From NCBI GenBank assembly GCA_942490995.1, contig CALOBG010000070.1, positions 85,890-149,889 on the forward strand: a DNA stretch of 64,000 bases, in the 5' to 3' direction. The notes under the pieces were generated by a model, which was not told the DNA's origin, did no database searches, and was given only the letters and a program-made list of their open reading frames with translations. Both the position numbers and the translations under genes were made by a program. This stretch comes from UBA981 sp942490995 (lineage in GTDB: Bacteria > Pseudomonadota > Gammaproteobacteria > Ga0077536). Of the stretch, positions 49,629 through 58,667 are shown piece after piece; the first letter of the stretch is position 1, and each line of letters opens with the position of its first letter.

Positions 49629-50823
49629 ACCAACCGACAATCGCCCGCTCGCCGGCATGCGCGTAATCGAGGTCGGCCAACTGCTGGCCGGCCCGTTCAC
49701 GGGCACCATCCTCGGCTACTTCGGCGCCGAAGTGATCAAGGTCGAACCGCCCGAAAGCGGCGATCCGATCCGTACCTGGCGCGAAGTTCGCGACGGTACC
49801 TCGCTGTGGTGGGCGAGCCTGGCGCGCAATAAAAAGTGCGTCACGCTGGATCTGCGCGCCGAACGCGGACGCGAACTGCTGCGTCGGCTCGCCGGCCAGG
49901 CCGATGTATTTATCGAAAACTTTCGTCCCGGCACCATGGAAAAATGGGGCATGGGCCCGGACACCCTGAAAGTCGATAACCCGGGGCTGATCTACGCCCG
50001 CATTTCCGGCTACGGCCAGACCGGGCCCTACGCCCCGAAAGCCGGCTTCGCATCGGTATGCGAAGCTTATGGCGGTTTTCGTTACGTTAACGGCTTTCCC
50101 GGTCAACCGCCGGTACGACCGAACCTCAGCATCGGCGATACCCTGGCCGGCATCCACGCCGCCCTCGGCGTGCTGCTGGCCTACATCGGGCGCCAGCGCG
50201 ACGGCAACGGGCAGGTCGTCGATGTCGCGATATTCGAAGCGGTGTTCAATCTGCTCGAGGGTGTGATCCCGGAATACGATGGCGCCGGCATCATTCGCCA
50301 ACCCTCGGGATCGACCATCACCGGCATCGTGCCAACCAATACCTACCGCTGCGGCGATGACAAACTGATCGTCATCGGCGCCAACACCAATCCCATGTTC
50401 AAACGCCTGGTCGAAGCGATGGGGCAGGCGCAGATGGCCACGGACCCGCGCTTTGCCGACAATGCCGGACGCTTCGCCCACCAGGCCGAGGTTGATGGCG
50501 CGATTGAACGCTGGACGTTGAGCAAAACCTCGGCCGAAGCGCTCGAAGTGCTCGACCAGGCGGCGGTCGCGGCCGGTCCCATCTTCGACGCCAGGGACAT
50601 GTTCGAGGATCCGCACTACCGTGCGCGTGGTTTGTTCCAGGAAGTCAGCATCAACGGCAAACCGCTGAACGTTCCGGCGATTATTCCGCTGCTGTCGCGC
50701 ACGCCGGGGCGCACCGACTTTCCCGGTCCCGGGCTCGGCGCCTACAACGAGGCGGTGTTCGGCGAACTGCTCGGCATCGACGGCGATGAACTGGCTGCGC
50801 TCAAGGCCGAGGGCGTGATTTGA
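49618..50823 (+). CDS. CaiB/BaiF family (class III) CoA transferase
   Basis: 401-aa enzyme transferring CoA between carboxylic acids. N-terminal GMRVIEVGQLLAGPFTGTILG and EVIKVEPPESGDPIRTWR bind CoA; the candidate catalytic aspartate is in SIGDTLAGIHAALG, aligned with D169 of formyl-CoA transferase. The acid substrate cannot be told from sequence. It overlaps the VanZ gene upstream and the next small gene downstream, so all may be one transcript. Confidence 0.92.
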   Translation: MTAEPTDNRPLAGMRVIEVGQLLAGPFTGTILGYFGAEVIKVEPPESGDPIRTWREVRDGTSLWWASLARNKKCVTLDLRAERGRELLRRLAGQADVFIENFRPGTMEKWGMGPDTLKVDNPGLIYARISGYGQTGPYAPKAGFASVCEAYGGFRYVNGFPGQPPVRPNLSIGDTLAGIHAALGVLLAYIGRQRDGNGQVVDVAIFEAVFNLLEGVIPEYDGAGIIRQPSGSTITGIVPTNTYRCGDDKLIVIGANTNPMFKRLVEAMGQAQMATDPRFADNAGRFAHQAEVDGAIERWTLSKTSAEALEVLDQAAVAAGPIFDARDMFEDPHYRARGLFQEVSINGKPLNVPAIIPLLSRTPGRTDFPGPGLGAYNEAVFGELLGIDGDELAALKAEGVI

Positions 50824-51245
50824 GAGCAGCGGCGACGAGCGCCACGCCCGGCCGCCTGTTCGCCTATGGCACGCTGATGTTTCCCGAAGTATTCCACGCT
50901 GTAACCGGCGCTGTGCGCACCTCGAAGGCCGCCTCGATCAGCGACTACGCGCGTTACCGCGTGCGCGGACACAACTTCCCGGGGCTCGTACCGCAGCGCG
51001 GCGGCCGCGTGGACGGACGTCTGTTGGAAGCTATTGACCCGCCGCTGTGGGCGCTGCTCGACACCTTCGAAAGCGATTTTTATGCGCGCGTCGCGGTCAC
51101 CGTGCGACGGGACGACGGACGCCGGCTGGCGGCGCAAACCTACGTCGTGGTCGCCAGCGAACGCGGCCTGCTCGAAGACCGCGACTGGTCGGTCGACGAG
51201 TTTCGTCGCCACCATATCGGCGCCTACCTGGCCAGCGCGCGCTGA
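50820..51245 (+). CDS. Gamma-glutamylcyclotransferase/AIG2-like protein
   Basis: 141-aa protein of the GGCT/AIG2 fold. FAYGTLMFPEVF is the substrate-loop motif (YGTL), and the candidate catalytic glutamate is in LLDTFESDFYARV. The likely start is TTG at 50820 overlapping the preceding stop (TTGA), implying coupled translation. The substrate is unknown: glutathione degradation or removal of gamma-glutamyl-amine groups are typical for relatives. Confidence 0.82.
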   Translation: MRAAATSATPGRLFAYGTLMFPEVFHAVTGAVRTSKAASISDYARYRVRGHNFPGLVPQRGGRVDGRLLEAIDPPLWALLDTFESDFYARVAVTVRRDDGRRLAAQTYVVVASERGLLEDRDWSVDEFRRHHIGAYLASAR

Positions 51246-51247
51246 CC

Positions 51248-51790
51248 GTGCTCGAAATTTATACCATCGGCCACTCCAACCGCAGCGCGGCCGCGCTGAT
51301 CGAGGCGCTCGACAGGCACGATATTCGCCTGCTGCTAGATATCCGTGCGTTCCCGCGCTCGCGACGCCATCCACATTTCGACCGCGCTACGCTGTCCGGG
51401 CAGCTATCCAGTCATGACATCGCCTATCGCTGGTCCGGCGATGCCCTGGGTGGCTTCCGCAAGCCACGCGTGGACTCGCGCCACACCGCGCTTACCGATG
51501 CCGCGTTTCGCGGCTTTGCCGACTACATGGCCAGCGACCGATTTCAGACCGCGATCGCCGAGCTGCTCGAACTCGGCGCACGTCAGCGACTCGCGGTGAT
51601 GTGCGCCGAAGCCGACTACCGGCACTGCCATCGCCAGTTGATCGCGGACCATCTGTGCCTGCATGAGGTCACCGTTCAACATATCGCCGCCGACGCCTCG
51701 GTTGCCGCACACCGTTACAATCCCTGCCTCGATACGCGTGCACAGCCACCCGTTTACAATAAACACGAACAAGGGGATTTGTTCGCCTGA
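51248..51790 (+). CDS. DUF488 domain-containing protein
   Basis: 180-aa DUF488 protein beginning (GTG 51248) LEIYTIGHSNRSAAAL. Conserved points: DIRAFPRSRRHPHF, the GG in ALGGFRKP, and MCAEADYRHCHRQLIADHL with two cysteines in the typical CAE...CHR arrangement. The family's function is unknown; some members are linked to nucleic-acid or stress functions. Two bases separate it from the preceding stop. Confidence 0.85.
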   Translation: MLEIYTIGHSNRSAAALIEALDRHDIRLLLDIRAFPRSRRHPHFDRATLSGQLSSHDIAYRWSGDALGGFRKPRVDSRHTALTDAAFRGFADYMASDRFQTAIAELLELGARQRLAVMCAEADYRHCHRQLIADHLCLHEVTVQHIAADASVAAHRYNPCLDTRAQPPVYNKHEQGDLFA

Positions 51791-51857
51791 CCACAAACCC
51801 GCCTGGCGTCCAGCGTAGCGACGCCGGCGCAAGCCCGATCCCATGGGAGGAACTCAA

Positions 51858-52454
51858 ATGGCACTCAAAGACAACATCATGGCGCTCGATATTCCTTTGC
51901 CGAGCCGCGATGAATTGCCCGACGATCTGCAGAAATACCTGGCCGTGTGCGACGAAAAACTCGGCATGGTGCCGAACGTGCTCGCTGCTTACAGCCACGA
52001 AGCCGACCAGCTGCGGACCTTTTCGCGCTTCTACAACGCCATCATGTTTGCGGAGACCGGCCTGACCCCGCTCGAACGCGAGATGATCGCAGTCGTCGTG
52101 TCGTCGCAGAATCATTGTTTCTACTGCCTCACGGCACACGGCAGCGCGGTCAGGCAGTATTCCGGCGACCCGACCCTCGGCGAGCTGATGGTGATGAACT
52201 ACCGCGCGGCGGAATTATCGCAGCGCCACCGCGCGATGCTGGATTTCGCCGTCAAGCTGACCGTGAGCTGCGACCAGATCGATGAACCGGATCGCCAGGC
52301 CCTGCGCGACGCCGGTTTCAGCGACAAGGAGATCTGGGACATCGCCAACGTCGCGGCGTTCTACAATATGACCAACCGCGTCGCCAGCGCGGTCGATATG
52401 CAACCGAACAAGGAATATCACGATCTCAATCGCAGCTCGACCGCCGCGCAATAG
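51858..52454 (+). CDS. AhpD-like/carboxymuconolactone decarboxylase family peroxidase-related enzyme
   Basis: 198-aa protein of the CMD/AhpD superfamily, 'peroxidase-related' subgroup. Redox motif C87-F-Y-C90 with H94 downstream (NHCFYCLTAHG) matches the alkylhydroperoxidase active site. The ATG at 51858 is chosen because GGAGG lies nine bases upstream; the ATG at 51843 overlaps that site. Cytoplasmic. It probably reduces hydroperoxides using a thiol partner, but this is inferred. Confidence 0.87.
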   Translation: MALKDNIMALDIPLPSRDELPDDLQKYLAVCDEKLGMVPNVLAAYSHEADQLRTFSRFYNAIMFAETGLTPLEREMIAVVVSSQNHCFYCLTAHGSAVRQYSGDPTLGELMVMNYRAAELSQRHRAMLDFAVKLTVSCDQIDEPDRQALRDAGFSDKEIWDIANVAAFYNMTNRVASAVDMQPNKEYHDLNRSSTAAQ

Positions 52455-52487
52455 TCGCACCGCACCGCCACCACGATCCTGCCGCAG

Positions 52488-53915
52488 ATGAAACTCAGAT
52501 ACGCCGTACTGGCGGGCCTGCTGGCGGCCGCCGTGCCGCTGGCGAGCCTCGCCCAGGAACTGCCGAAATCGATTGCGGCGGTCATGCGTGTGCACAAGAT
52601 CCCCGCCGAAGCGGTCAGCATCCTCGTCCAGGCGGTCGACGAAGACCAGCCGCGGCTGGCCCTGAATCTCGATGTGCCGCGTAACCCGGCCTCGACCATC
52701 AAGCTGGCCACGACCTGGACCGCGCTCGATCTGCTCGGCCCGACGTATACCTGGCCAACGCGTTTTTATGCGCTCGGACCGATCAGCAACGGCGTCCTCA
52801 AAGGCGACCTGCTGATCCGTGGCTACGGCGATCCCTACCTGGTGCTGGAGGACTTCTGGAGCATGCTCGGCGAATTGCGCCGCGCCGGGATCCGCGACAT
52901 CGAAGGTGACCTGCTGCTGGACAACAGTCGCTTCGAAGTCATCGAAAACGACCCGGCCGCGTTCGATGGCCAGGGTTCGCGTTTGTACAACGTGCTGCCC
53001 AGCGCCTTGATGGTCAATTTCAAATCGATCGAGTTCGACTTCCTCACCGACGCCGCGAACGGCAAGGTGCACATCTCCACGAAACCCGAGCTGGCCAACC
53101 TCACCATCACCAACCAGGTCAAGCTGACCACCGGTCCGTGTCGTGGCAACGCGCCGCTCATCATCATGGACCACGCCGGTCCGGACGCGCCCGATCACGT
53201 GATCTTTTCCGGAAAGATGCCGCAGTCCTGCGGCCACTACCGGATTGCGCGCACCGCGATGACGCCACAATCCTATACCTACGGCGTTTTCAAGAGCCTC
53301 TGGCAACAATGGGGCGGCACCATCAGCGGCGGCTATCGCGAAGCCCGCCTGCCGTCCAAGCGACGCCCGATCCTGACCATGCGTTCGCGTCATCTCGGCG
53401 AAGTCTTACGGCCACTAAACAAGTGGAGCAATAACCTGATGACGCGCATGCTGCTCTACTCAATCGGCGAGACGCGCTACCCGATACCGGTCTCACGCGC
53501 CCAGGGCGCGGCGGCCATGCGCGAGCACCTCGAGTCGCGCGGGCTCGACGTCACCGATCTGCTGATCGACAACGGTTCCGGGCTGTCGCGCGATACCCGT
53601 GTTACCGCCCGCTTCATGGGCGCCCTGCTCAAGCTCGCCTGGTTCGAACCGACCATGCCGGAGTTCCTCGCCTCGCTGTCAATCGCGGGTAAGGACGGCA
53701 CCGCGCGCAAGCGCTTCCGCGGCGGCAAACAGAGCGGCCGCATGCATCTGAAAACCGGCAGTCTCGAGGCGGTATCGGCGATCGGGGGTTACGTGCACAC
53801 GCCGCGCGGACGAACCTTCATCGTTTCGATGATGGCCAACCGCAAAGGCGTTAATTACGGTATCGGCAAGGACCTGCAGGACGCCATTCTGGCCTGGGCA
53901 TACACTCAGGAGTGA
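52488..53915 (+). CDS. dacB: D-alanyl-D-alanine carboxypeptidase/endopeptidase (PBP4)
   Basis: 475-aa periplasmic class C low-molecular-mass penicillin-binding protein that trims and cleaves peptidoglycan cross-links. Signal peptide about 1-22 (ending SLAQ). Catalytic motifs: S69-T-I-K72, S314-N-N and K422-T-G. The insertion domain between motifs 1 and 2 is as expected. It ends 10 bp inside the convergent patB gene. Confidence 0.94.
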   Translation: MKLRYAVLAGLLAAAVPLASLAQELPKSIAAVMRVHKIPAEAVSILVQAVDEDQPRLALNLDVPRNPASTIKLATTWTALDLLGPTYTWPTRFYALGPISNGVLKGDLLIRGYGDPYLVLEDFWSMLGELRRAGIRDIEGDLLLDNSRFEVIENDPAAFDGQGSRLYNVLPSALMVNFKSIEFDFLTDAANGKVHISTKPELANLTITNQVKLTTGPCRGNAPLIIMDHAGPDAPDHVIFSGKMPQSCGHYRIARTAMTPQSYTYGVFKSLWQQWGGTISGGYREARLPSKRRPILTMRSRHLGEVLRPLNKWSNNLMTRMLLYSIGETRYPIPVSRAQGAAAMREHLESRGLDVTDLLIDNGSGLSRDTRVTARFMGALLKLAWFEPTMPEFLASLSIAGKDGTARKRFRGGKQSGRMHLKTGSLEAVSAIGGYVHTPRGRTFIVSMMANRKGVNYGIGKDLQDAILAWAYTQE

Positions 53916-55081
53916 CGTGCGCGCAGCGCGCCGTCCATACGCGCCAGGATTTCTTCGAGCAAGCTGGCGCTGGTTGCGAAATTGAGCCGGACATGGCCTT
54001 CCCCGGCAAGCCCAAAGGTTTTGCCATCGCTGAGCGCGACCCGACCGCGCTCGAGGAAAAATCCCTGTGCACTCGGTTTCAGGTCCAGCGCACGCATATC
54101 CAGCCACGCCAGGTAGGTTGCCTCGGGCGGACGGTAACCGACCTCGGGCCAGCGTTCGCGGACAAAAGTACTGACCCGCTCGCGGTTCGCGCGCAGCCGG
54201 GCGAGTACGGCGTCCTGCCAGCCTTGCGCCTCGGTCCACGCCGCGCGCACGGCGGCCATGCTCATGGTGTTGGTGCCGCCACGGGTGTGCGCGGGTATGG
54301 CCTCGAAACGTTTCATCAGATCGGGACTGCCGGCGTGCGCGAACGCCATGCACAGCCCGGCGATATTGAACGCCTTGCTCGCAGACATCAGCGTGATCGT
54401 GCGTCGTGCGATCTCGGGACCCAGGCTCGCGATCGGAATATGCGGGACTGCGCTCAAGATCAGGTCGGCATGGATCTCGTCGGACAGCACGGTGAGATCG
54501 TGGCGGCAGCACAGCGCGGCGAGCTGTTCGAGTTCGCTACGCCCGAAAGCGCGGCCGCAGGGATTGTGCGGATTACAGAACATCAGCACGCGGGTGCGCT
54601 TATCGATCGCGGCATTGAGCTGATCGAAGTCGATTTCATAGCGCTCGTCGCCGGGTACCAGCGGACACAGTACCGCGCGACGGCCGGTCTGCGCCGCCGC
54701 GTGCAGGAACGGCGGATAAATCGGCGTCTGGATCAGGACGCCGTCACCGGCCTCACTGAGAGTCTGCAGGCCGACATAAAGCCCCTGCACGACATCGTTG
54801 ATGATGCGCACGTCAGCCGCATCGATATGCCAGTCGAAGCGAGCTGCGACGCGCGCCGCGAACAGCTCCGGCAGGCCACTGCGCCGATGCGCGACGGGAT
54901 ATCCGAGGTCGGCGTTGTGCAGGTGACCGCCGAGTGCGGTCAGAATCGGCTCGGCGACGTTGAAGTCCATGTCCGCGACCCACGCCGGCAGCACGTCGGA
55001 CGGATAGTGATTCCATTTCTCGCCGCTGCGCAGGCGCAGACCGGCTTCGTTGATATCATCAAAGCGCATAGCCATAACCAC
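53906..55081 (-). CDS. patB: PatB/MalY-type C-S lyase (cystathionine beta-lyase family)
   Basis: 391-aa class I/II PLP enzyme of the MalY/PatB subgroup, usually a cystathionine beta-lyase or cysteine-S-conjugate lyase. MRFDDINEAGLRLRSGEKW and LPAWVADMDF start the protein; NPHNPCGRAF and the PLP-lysine motif SASKAFNIAGL follow. The start could be any of the closely spaced ATGs at 55081, 55075 or 55069. Convergent with dacB; a repeat cluster lies upstream. Confidence 0.9.
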   Translation of the reverse strand: MVMAMRFDDINEAGLRLRSGEKWNHYPSDVLPAWVADMDFNVAEPILTALGGHLHNADLGYPVAHRRSGLPELFAARVAARFDWHIDAADVRIINDVVQGLYVGLQTLSEAGDGVLIQTPIYPPFLHAAAQTGRRAVLCPLVPGDERYEIDFDQLNAAIDKRTRVLMFCNPHNPCGRAFGRSELEQLAALCCRHDLTVLSDEIHADLILSAVPHIPIASLGPEIARRTITLMSASKAFNIAGLCMAFAHAGSPDLMKRFEAIPAHTRGGTNTMSMAAVRAAWTEAQGWQDAVLARLRANRERVSTFVRERWPEVGYRPPEATYLAWLDMRALDLKPSAQGFFLERGRVALSDGKTFGLAGEGHVRLNFATSASLLEEILARMDGALRARHS

Positions 55082-55099
55082 CGAGTGTAACGGTTAGCC

Positions 55100-55286
55100 G
55101 GGTGGTGAAAAACTACTGCGGAGGTCGTGCGCGGCGTTGCGGACTCGCCTGCGGTCCTCATTTACACCAGTAAACTCCGGTCCTCGTCTCGCCCGCGCCT
55201 TGCGCCCGACCTTCCTCGCGACGTTTTTCACCACCCTGCTGCCGGCTGGTGAAAAACTACCGCGGAGGGCGTGCGCGGCGTTGCGG
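55100..55286. repeat. Intergenic repeat cluster with direct and inverted copies
   Basis: Two direct copies of 39 bp (55104-55142 and 55248-55286, two mismatches) and an inverted copy of part of it (55100-55113 pairs exactly with 55223-55236). The middle contains CTCATTTAC...AGTAAACT, resembling the middle of the 19634-19901 element. No gene supported. Confidence 0.75.
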
Positions 55287-55317
55287 GCCACTAGTGGAAA
55301 CTCGAGGTTGATACTTG

Positions 55318-56037
55318 ATGAATGTGCTGATCACCGGTCACACACGCGGCATCGGCGCTGCGCTCAGCGATCTTTTTCTTGCCGACGGCCATCGGGTTTT
55401 CGGCCTGGCGCGCGGTGCGCGTGCCGACCCGGGCAGTAATCTCGCCCAGATCAGCGCGGACTTCGCCGCGCCGGATACGCTTGGCGCGGCCCTCGATCGG
55501 TTGCTGCCGGCGGCGCACCGGCTCGACTTGGTCGTTCTGAATGCCGGCGTACTCGGACCGATCACCGCGCTCGCGGACATCAGCGTCGACGCGCTGCGCG
55601 CCGTCATGGACGTGAACGTGTGGGCCAACAAAACCGTACTCGACTGGTTGGCGCGCCGTGGCCATGCGCCGGCCCAGATCGTGGCCATGTCGTCGGGGGC
55701 GGCGGTCACGGGCCACTACGGCTGGGGACCCTATGCGCTCTCGAAAGCAACGCTGAACATGCTCATCCAGTTGTACGCACATGAGCTTCCCGCCAGTCAC
55801 TTAAGCGCACTCGCGCCGGGGCTCGTGGATACCGATATGCAGGTCACGCTGCGCGCCACCAGCGCCGCGCAATTCCCTTCGCTCGAACGTCTGCACCTGG
55901 CCGCGGGTACCGACGCGATGCCCGACAGCGCCACCGCGGCGGCGCGCATCATCGCGGCACTGGCGCGGTTGCGACAACAGCCGAGCGGCCGGTTTTATGA
56001 TCTGCGCGATATGCACAACTGGCCAGTGGCAGGCTGA
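55318..56037 (+). CDS. Short-chain dehydrogenase/reductase
   Basis: 239-aa SDR. Cofactor motif GHTRGIGAAL near residue 7 (a TGxxxGxG variant), NAGVLGP, and the catalytic Y-x-x-x-K in YALSK with serines in AMSSGAAV before it. ATG 55318 directly follows a TTG; no clear ribosome-binding site. Substrate unknown. Confidence 0.88.
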   Translation: MNVLITGHTRGIGAALSDLFLADGHRVFGLARGARADPGSNLAQISADFAAPDTLGAALDRLLPAAHRLDLVVLNAGVLGPITALADISVDALRAVMDVNVWANKTVLDWLARRGHAPAQIVAMSSGAAVTGHYGWGPYALSKATLNMLIQLYAHELPASHLSALAPGLVDTDMQVTLRATSAAQFPSLERLHLAAGTDAMPDSATAAARIIAALARLRQQPSGRFYDLRDMHNWPVAG

Positions 56038-56056
56038 ATTCGCCCGCGCGCGTCGC

Positions 56057-57682
56057 TCAGTCGTCGCTGCGAACGCGACCGAGCAGGGTCAGGACGCGGC
56101 CGCGCCGAGCGGCGCGGTCCCACAGGCTGACTTCGATGATCTCGAGCCGCTGCTTGACGCGGGCATGCGGATACATGGGTGGGAAGTCACTCGGTGGCCA
56201 CAACGAACCCGCCATCATGAACACGTAGGGACAGCGTTTCAGGGCCGCGTCGAAGTCGGCGTCTGAGGCCCGTCGTCCCGGGATCGAAACCGCGCGACGA
56301 CGGCCGTAGAGCGGAATATAAGCGTATACGGCCGAGCTGACGCAGGCTCCCTGCGGCACGTGTTCGTCGATCCCGCGCATGGCATCGACAAGCTGGCGCA
56401 GCAGGTCCATCTCTCGCGCCGCTCGAAGCGGGCTGTTGTACATATACCATTGCGGCGTGCGCACAAAGTTTTCGGCGTCGCTACCCCGAGCAGCGTGGAC
56501 CTGACCGATGATCGCCGCCGCGCTCGGCGCCATGACCAGGATTGCCGCGGTCACGATCGCCGCGGCCGGCACCTGACGCAGTCGGCGCCGGCGCATGCCG
56601 CGCGCGACAGTAACCGCGCCGAGATACATGTAAAACAGGTAAATCGGCATCACCACCTGCAGGAAACGTGGCATGTGATCGGGGTAGGGCCACAGCGTGA
56701 CGATGCCGAGGTAGGCGAGCAGATACAGCGCATCGAGTTCCAGCCGGCGCAAGCGCTGCGCCCAGCCAATCGCGGCGACGATGGTGAAGGCCATGACCGC
56801 GATCTGCGCGTGGCGGGTCGCGGACAGATCGAACACCGACACCAGGCCGCGCCACATCGCGGCCGGATTGCGCCCAAGCTGTTCGGCGACAAAGGCCAGC
56901 ATCGCGGCCGCGGAATCGTGCGGCACCCCGCCGAGGTAGCTGGCATCCAGACCAAGCAGATATTTGCACGCCTGCCAGGCCAGCAACGGGCTCAATGCAA
57001 TCCCGATGAGCAGCGCTGAACAGCGGCGCCGTCCGAGCAAGGCGTGGGCGATCAATGCCGCGATGACGCTGATCCCGGCGCTGCGCGCGAGCGCGCTCAG
57101 ACCGACCAGAACCGCGCCCAGGCGCTGCGCACCTGGCCTGGCCGGATCCGTGTTCAGGCCGGCGAGGCCGGCGAACACCAGCGCCACGTAAAGTGGCTCG
57201 CTCTGTAATCCCATCGCCGCGAGCAAGGTCGCCGGCAGCAGGGCGAAAACCACCGTCAGGGTCAGCGCGGCGAAGCGAGCTACAGCGACACTGCGCAGCC
57301 ACACGTAGACTGCCGCCACCGCCGCGCCCATCATGAGCGCGCCGGCCAGATAGCTGACCTCGGGATAGTCGCTGCCACCGCCGAGCACCGCCAGCAGCAG
57401 GGGAAACAAGGGCGGAAAAGAAAAATCGCCGAACATCGCCGCGCCGATGCTGTGCGGCGCGGCGCGGAACGGCGACAGGAAATCGGCTTCGGTCAGGTAG
57501 ACGGCCGAGTCAGAGAGGTTGCCAAGGAATTCCGGACGGACGGCCAGCCAGGCAAAAAACACCGTCGCGCCCAGCGCCAGCAGCACGGCTTCGCCGGTTC
57601 GCCGCCGCGCTGGCGAGGGGCTCGGCTCGGATCGGGCGCGGCTCGGCGGCTGGCTCGACAAACTGCACTGCTCCTGGATCAC
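56057..57682 (-). CDS. GT-C type membrane glycosyltransferase-like protein
   Basis: 541 aa with about ten membrane segments after an N-terminal basic, serine/proline-rich tail of 30 aa. The first periplasmic loop contains SDSAVYLTEADF, consistent with an acidic catalytic site of GT-C enzymes such as ArnT/PMT. The C-terminal 130 aa are soluble. It would use a polyprenyl-phosphate sugar on the periplasmic face; the acceptor is unknown. Convergent with the SDR gene. Confidence 0.68.
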   Translation of the reverse strand: MIQEQCSLSSQPPSRARSEPSPSPARRRTGEAVLLALGATVFFAWLAVRPEFLGNLSDSAVYLTEADFLSPFRAAPHSIGAAMFGDFSFPPLFPLLLAVLGGGSDYPEVSYLAGALMMGAAVAAVYVWLRSVAVARFAALTLTVVFALLPATLLAAMGLQSEPLYVALVFAGLAGLNTDPARPGAQRLGAVLVGLSALARSAGISVIAALIAHALLGRRRCSALLIGIALSPLLAWQACKYLLGLDASYLGGVPHDSAAAMLAFVAEQLGRNPAAMWRGLVSVFDLSATRHAQIAVMAFTIVAAIGWAQRLRRLELDALYLLAYLGIVTLWPYPDHMPRFLQVVMPIYLFYMYLGAVTVARGMRRRRLRQVPAAAIVTAAILVMAPSAAAIIGQVHAARGSDAENFVRTPQWYMYNSPLRAAREMDLLRQLVDAMRGIDEHVPQGACVSSAVYAYIPLYGRRRAVSIPGRRASDADFDAALKRCPYVFMMAGSLWPPSDFPPMYPHARVKQRLEIIEVSLWDRAARRGRVLTLLGRVRSDD

Positions 57683-57749
57683 GGGGTGAGCGCGGGCGCC
57701 GCGATCACCGGCCGATTAATCAATCGTCAACGCTTGCTCGACAGCGGCC

Positions 57750-58562
57750 TCAGGCGTTGCCCGCTTCGCTGACACGCACCGGAGCACCGCGTCCGATGCC
57801 GAGGAATTCCGTCGCGTTCTGTTCCGCGCGGGCGATTTCGAGCACCCCGAAAGAATTGATCAGGGCGAGGTATTCACCCGGCGTGGAATCGCCATAGGTG
57901 CGCAGAAACGGGATCTCATGTCCGCCGGCCTGCACCACCGGGTTGCGAAAACGCGCCACGTCGGCGGCCGCAATGTTGGTGATCAGATTGCCGAAATGAT
58001 CGCTGGTAATGACCATGCCGACAAACTGTTCGCCGCGCATGGCGGCCGGCTCGATCACCGAGGGGACGAATTCCGCGCCCGCTGCGCCGCATGCCTCCGG
58101 TGCGAGTTTCCCCGCGGCCAGTGCCGCCGCCAGCGGCGCAAAAATGTCGCGGCCATGGAAGGTTGCGCTGGTATCGGCGAGCCGGTGCTGATCGATGATC
58201 TGATCGCTGACATGGCGCACGACCGCGCCGGTCTGTTCGATCACTTCAGCGAGCAGGCCGTTGTCAGGCGCAAGGAAGGCATGACCGTCGGCGACCGCCA
58301 GTAATACGCTGCGATCGGTGCCGACGCCCGGATCGACGATCGCCATGTGCACCGAGCCGCGCGGAAAATAATGATACGATCGCGCAATCCAGAAGCCTGC
58401 TTCGGCTGGCCAGTGCACAATCGCTTCGTGGGTAAGGTCGATGATGCGCGCGGCGGCGAAACGGGTCGTGATAACCCCTTTCATGGTGCCGACAAAAGGC
58501 CCTCGATGACCAAAATCAGTGGTGACGGTTATGACCCCGCTGGCAGAAAATTTCTCGCTCAT
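57750..58562 (-). CDS. SAM hydroxide adenosyltransferase (DUF62 family)
   Basis: 270 aa of the SAM-dependent chlorinase/fluorinase/hydroxide adenosyltransferase family. ITVTTDFGHRGPFVGTMKG, the invariant VDPGVGT and FLAPDNGLL, GRDIFAPLAA, and TSDHFGNLITNI are diagnostic. Housekeeping members hydrolyse SAM to adenosine and methionine; no halogenase context is present, so the hydrolase role is favoured. Confidence 0.9.
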   Translation of the reverse strand: MSEKFSASGVITVTTDFGHRGPFVGTMKGVITTRFAAARIIDLTHEAIVHWPAEAGFWIARSYHYFPRGSVHMAIVDPGVGTDRSVLLAVADGHAFLAPDNGLLAEVIEQTGAVVRHVSDQIIDQHRLADTSATFHGRDIFAPLAAALAAGKLAPEACGAAGAEFVPSVIEPAAMRGEQFVGMVITSDHFGNLITNIAAADVARFRNPVVQAGGHEIPFLRTYGDSTPGEYLALINSFGVLEIARAEQNATEFLGIGRGAPVRVSEAGNA

Positions 58563-58667
58563 CGCTTTCCCCTGTCTTCGTCACCCGCGGCGCCGGTACG
58601 CAGGCGCGGTCGCTTCGATGATCGGTGTTCCGCCACCATGGCGCAAGCGCGCGCCCGCTCGTCGACC

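Noticed and set aside
57750..58562. Halogenase (fluorinase/chlorinase)
   Set aside because: The family is dominated by hydroxide adenosyltransferases and there is no organohalogen gene context.
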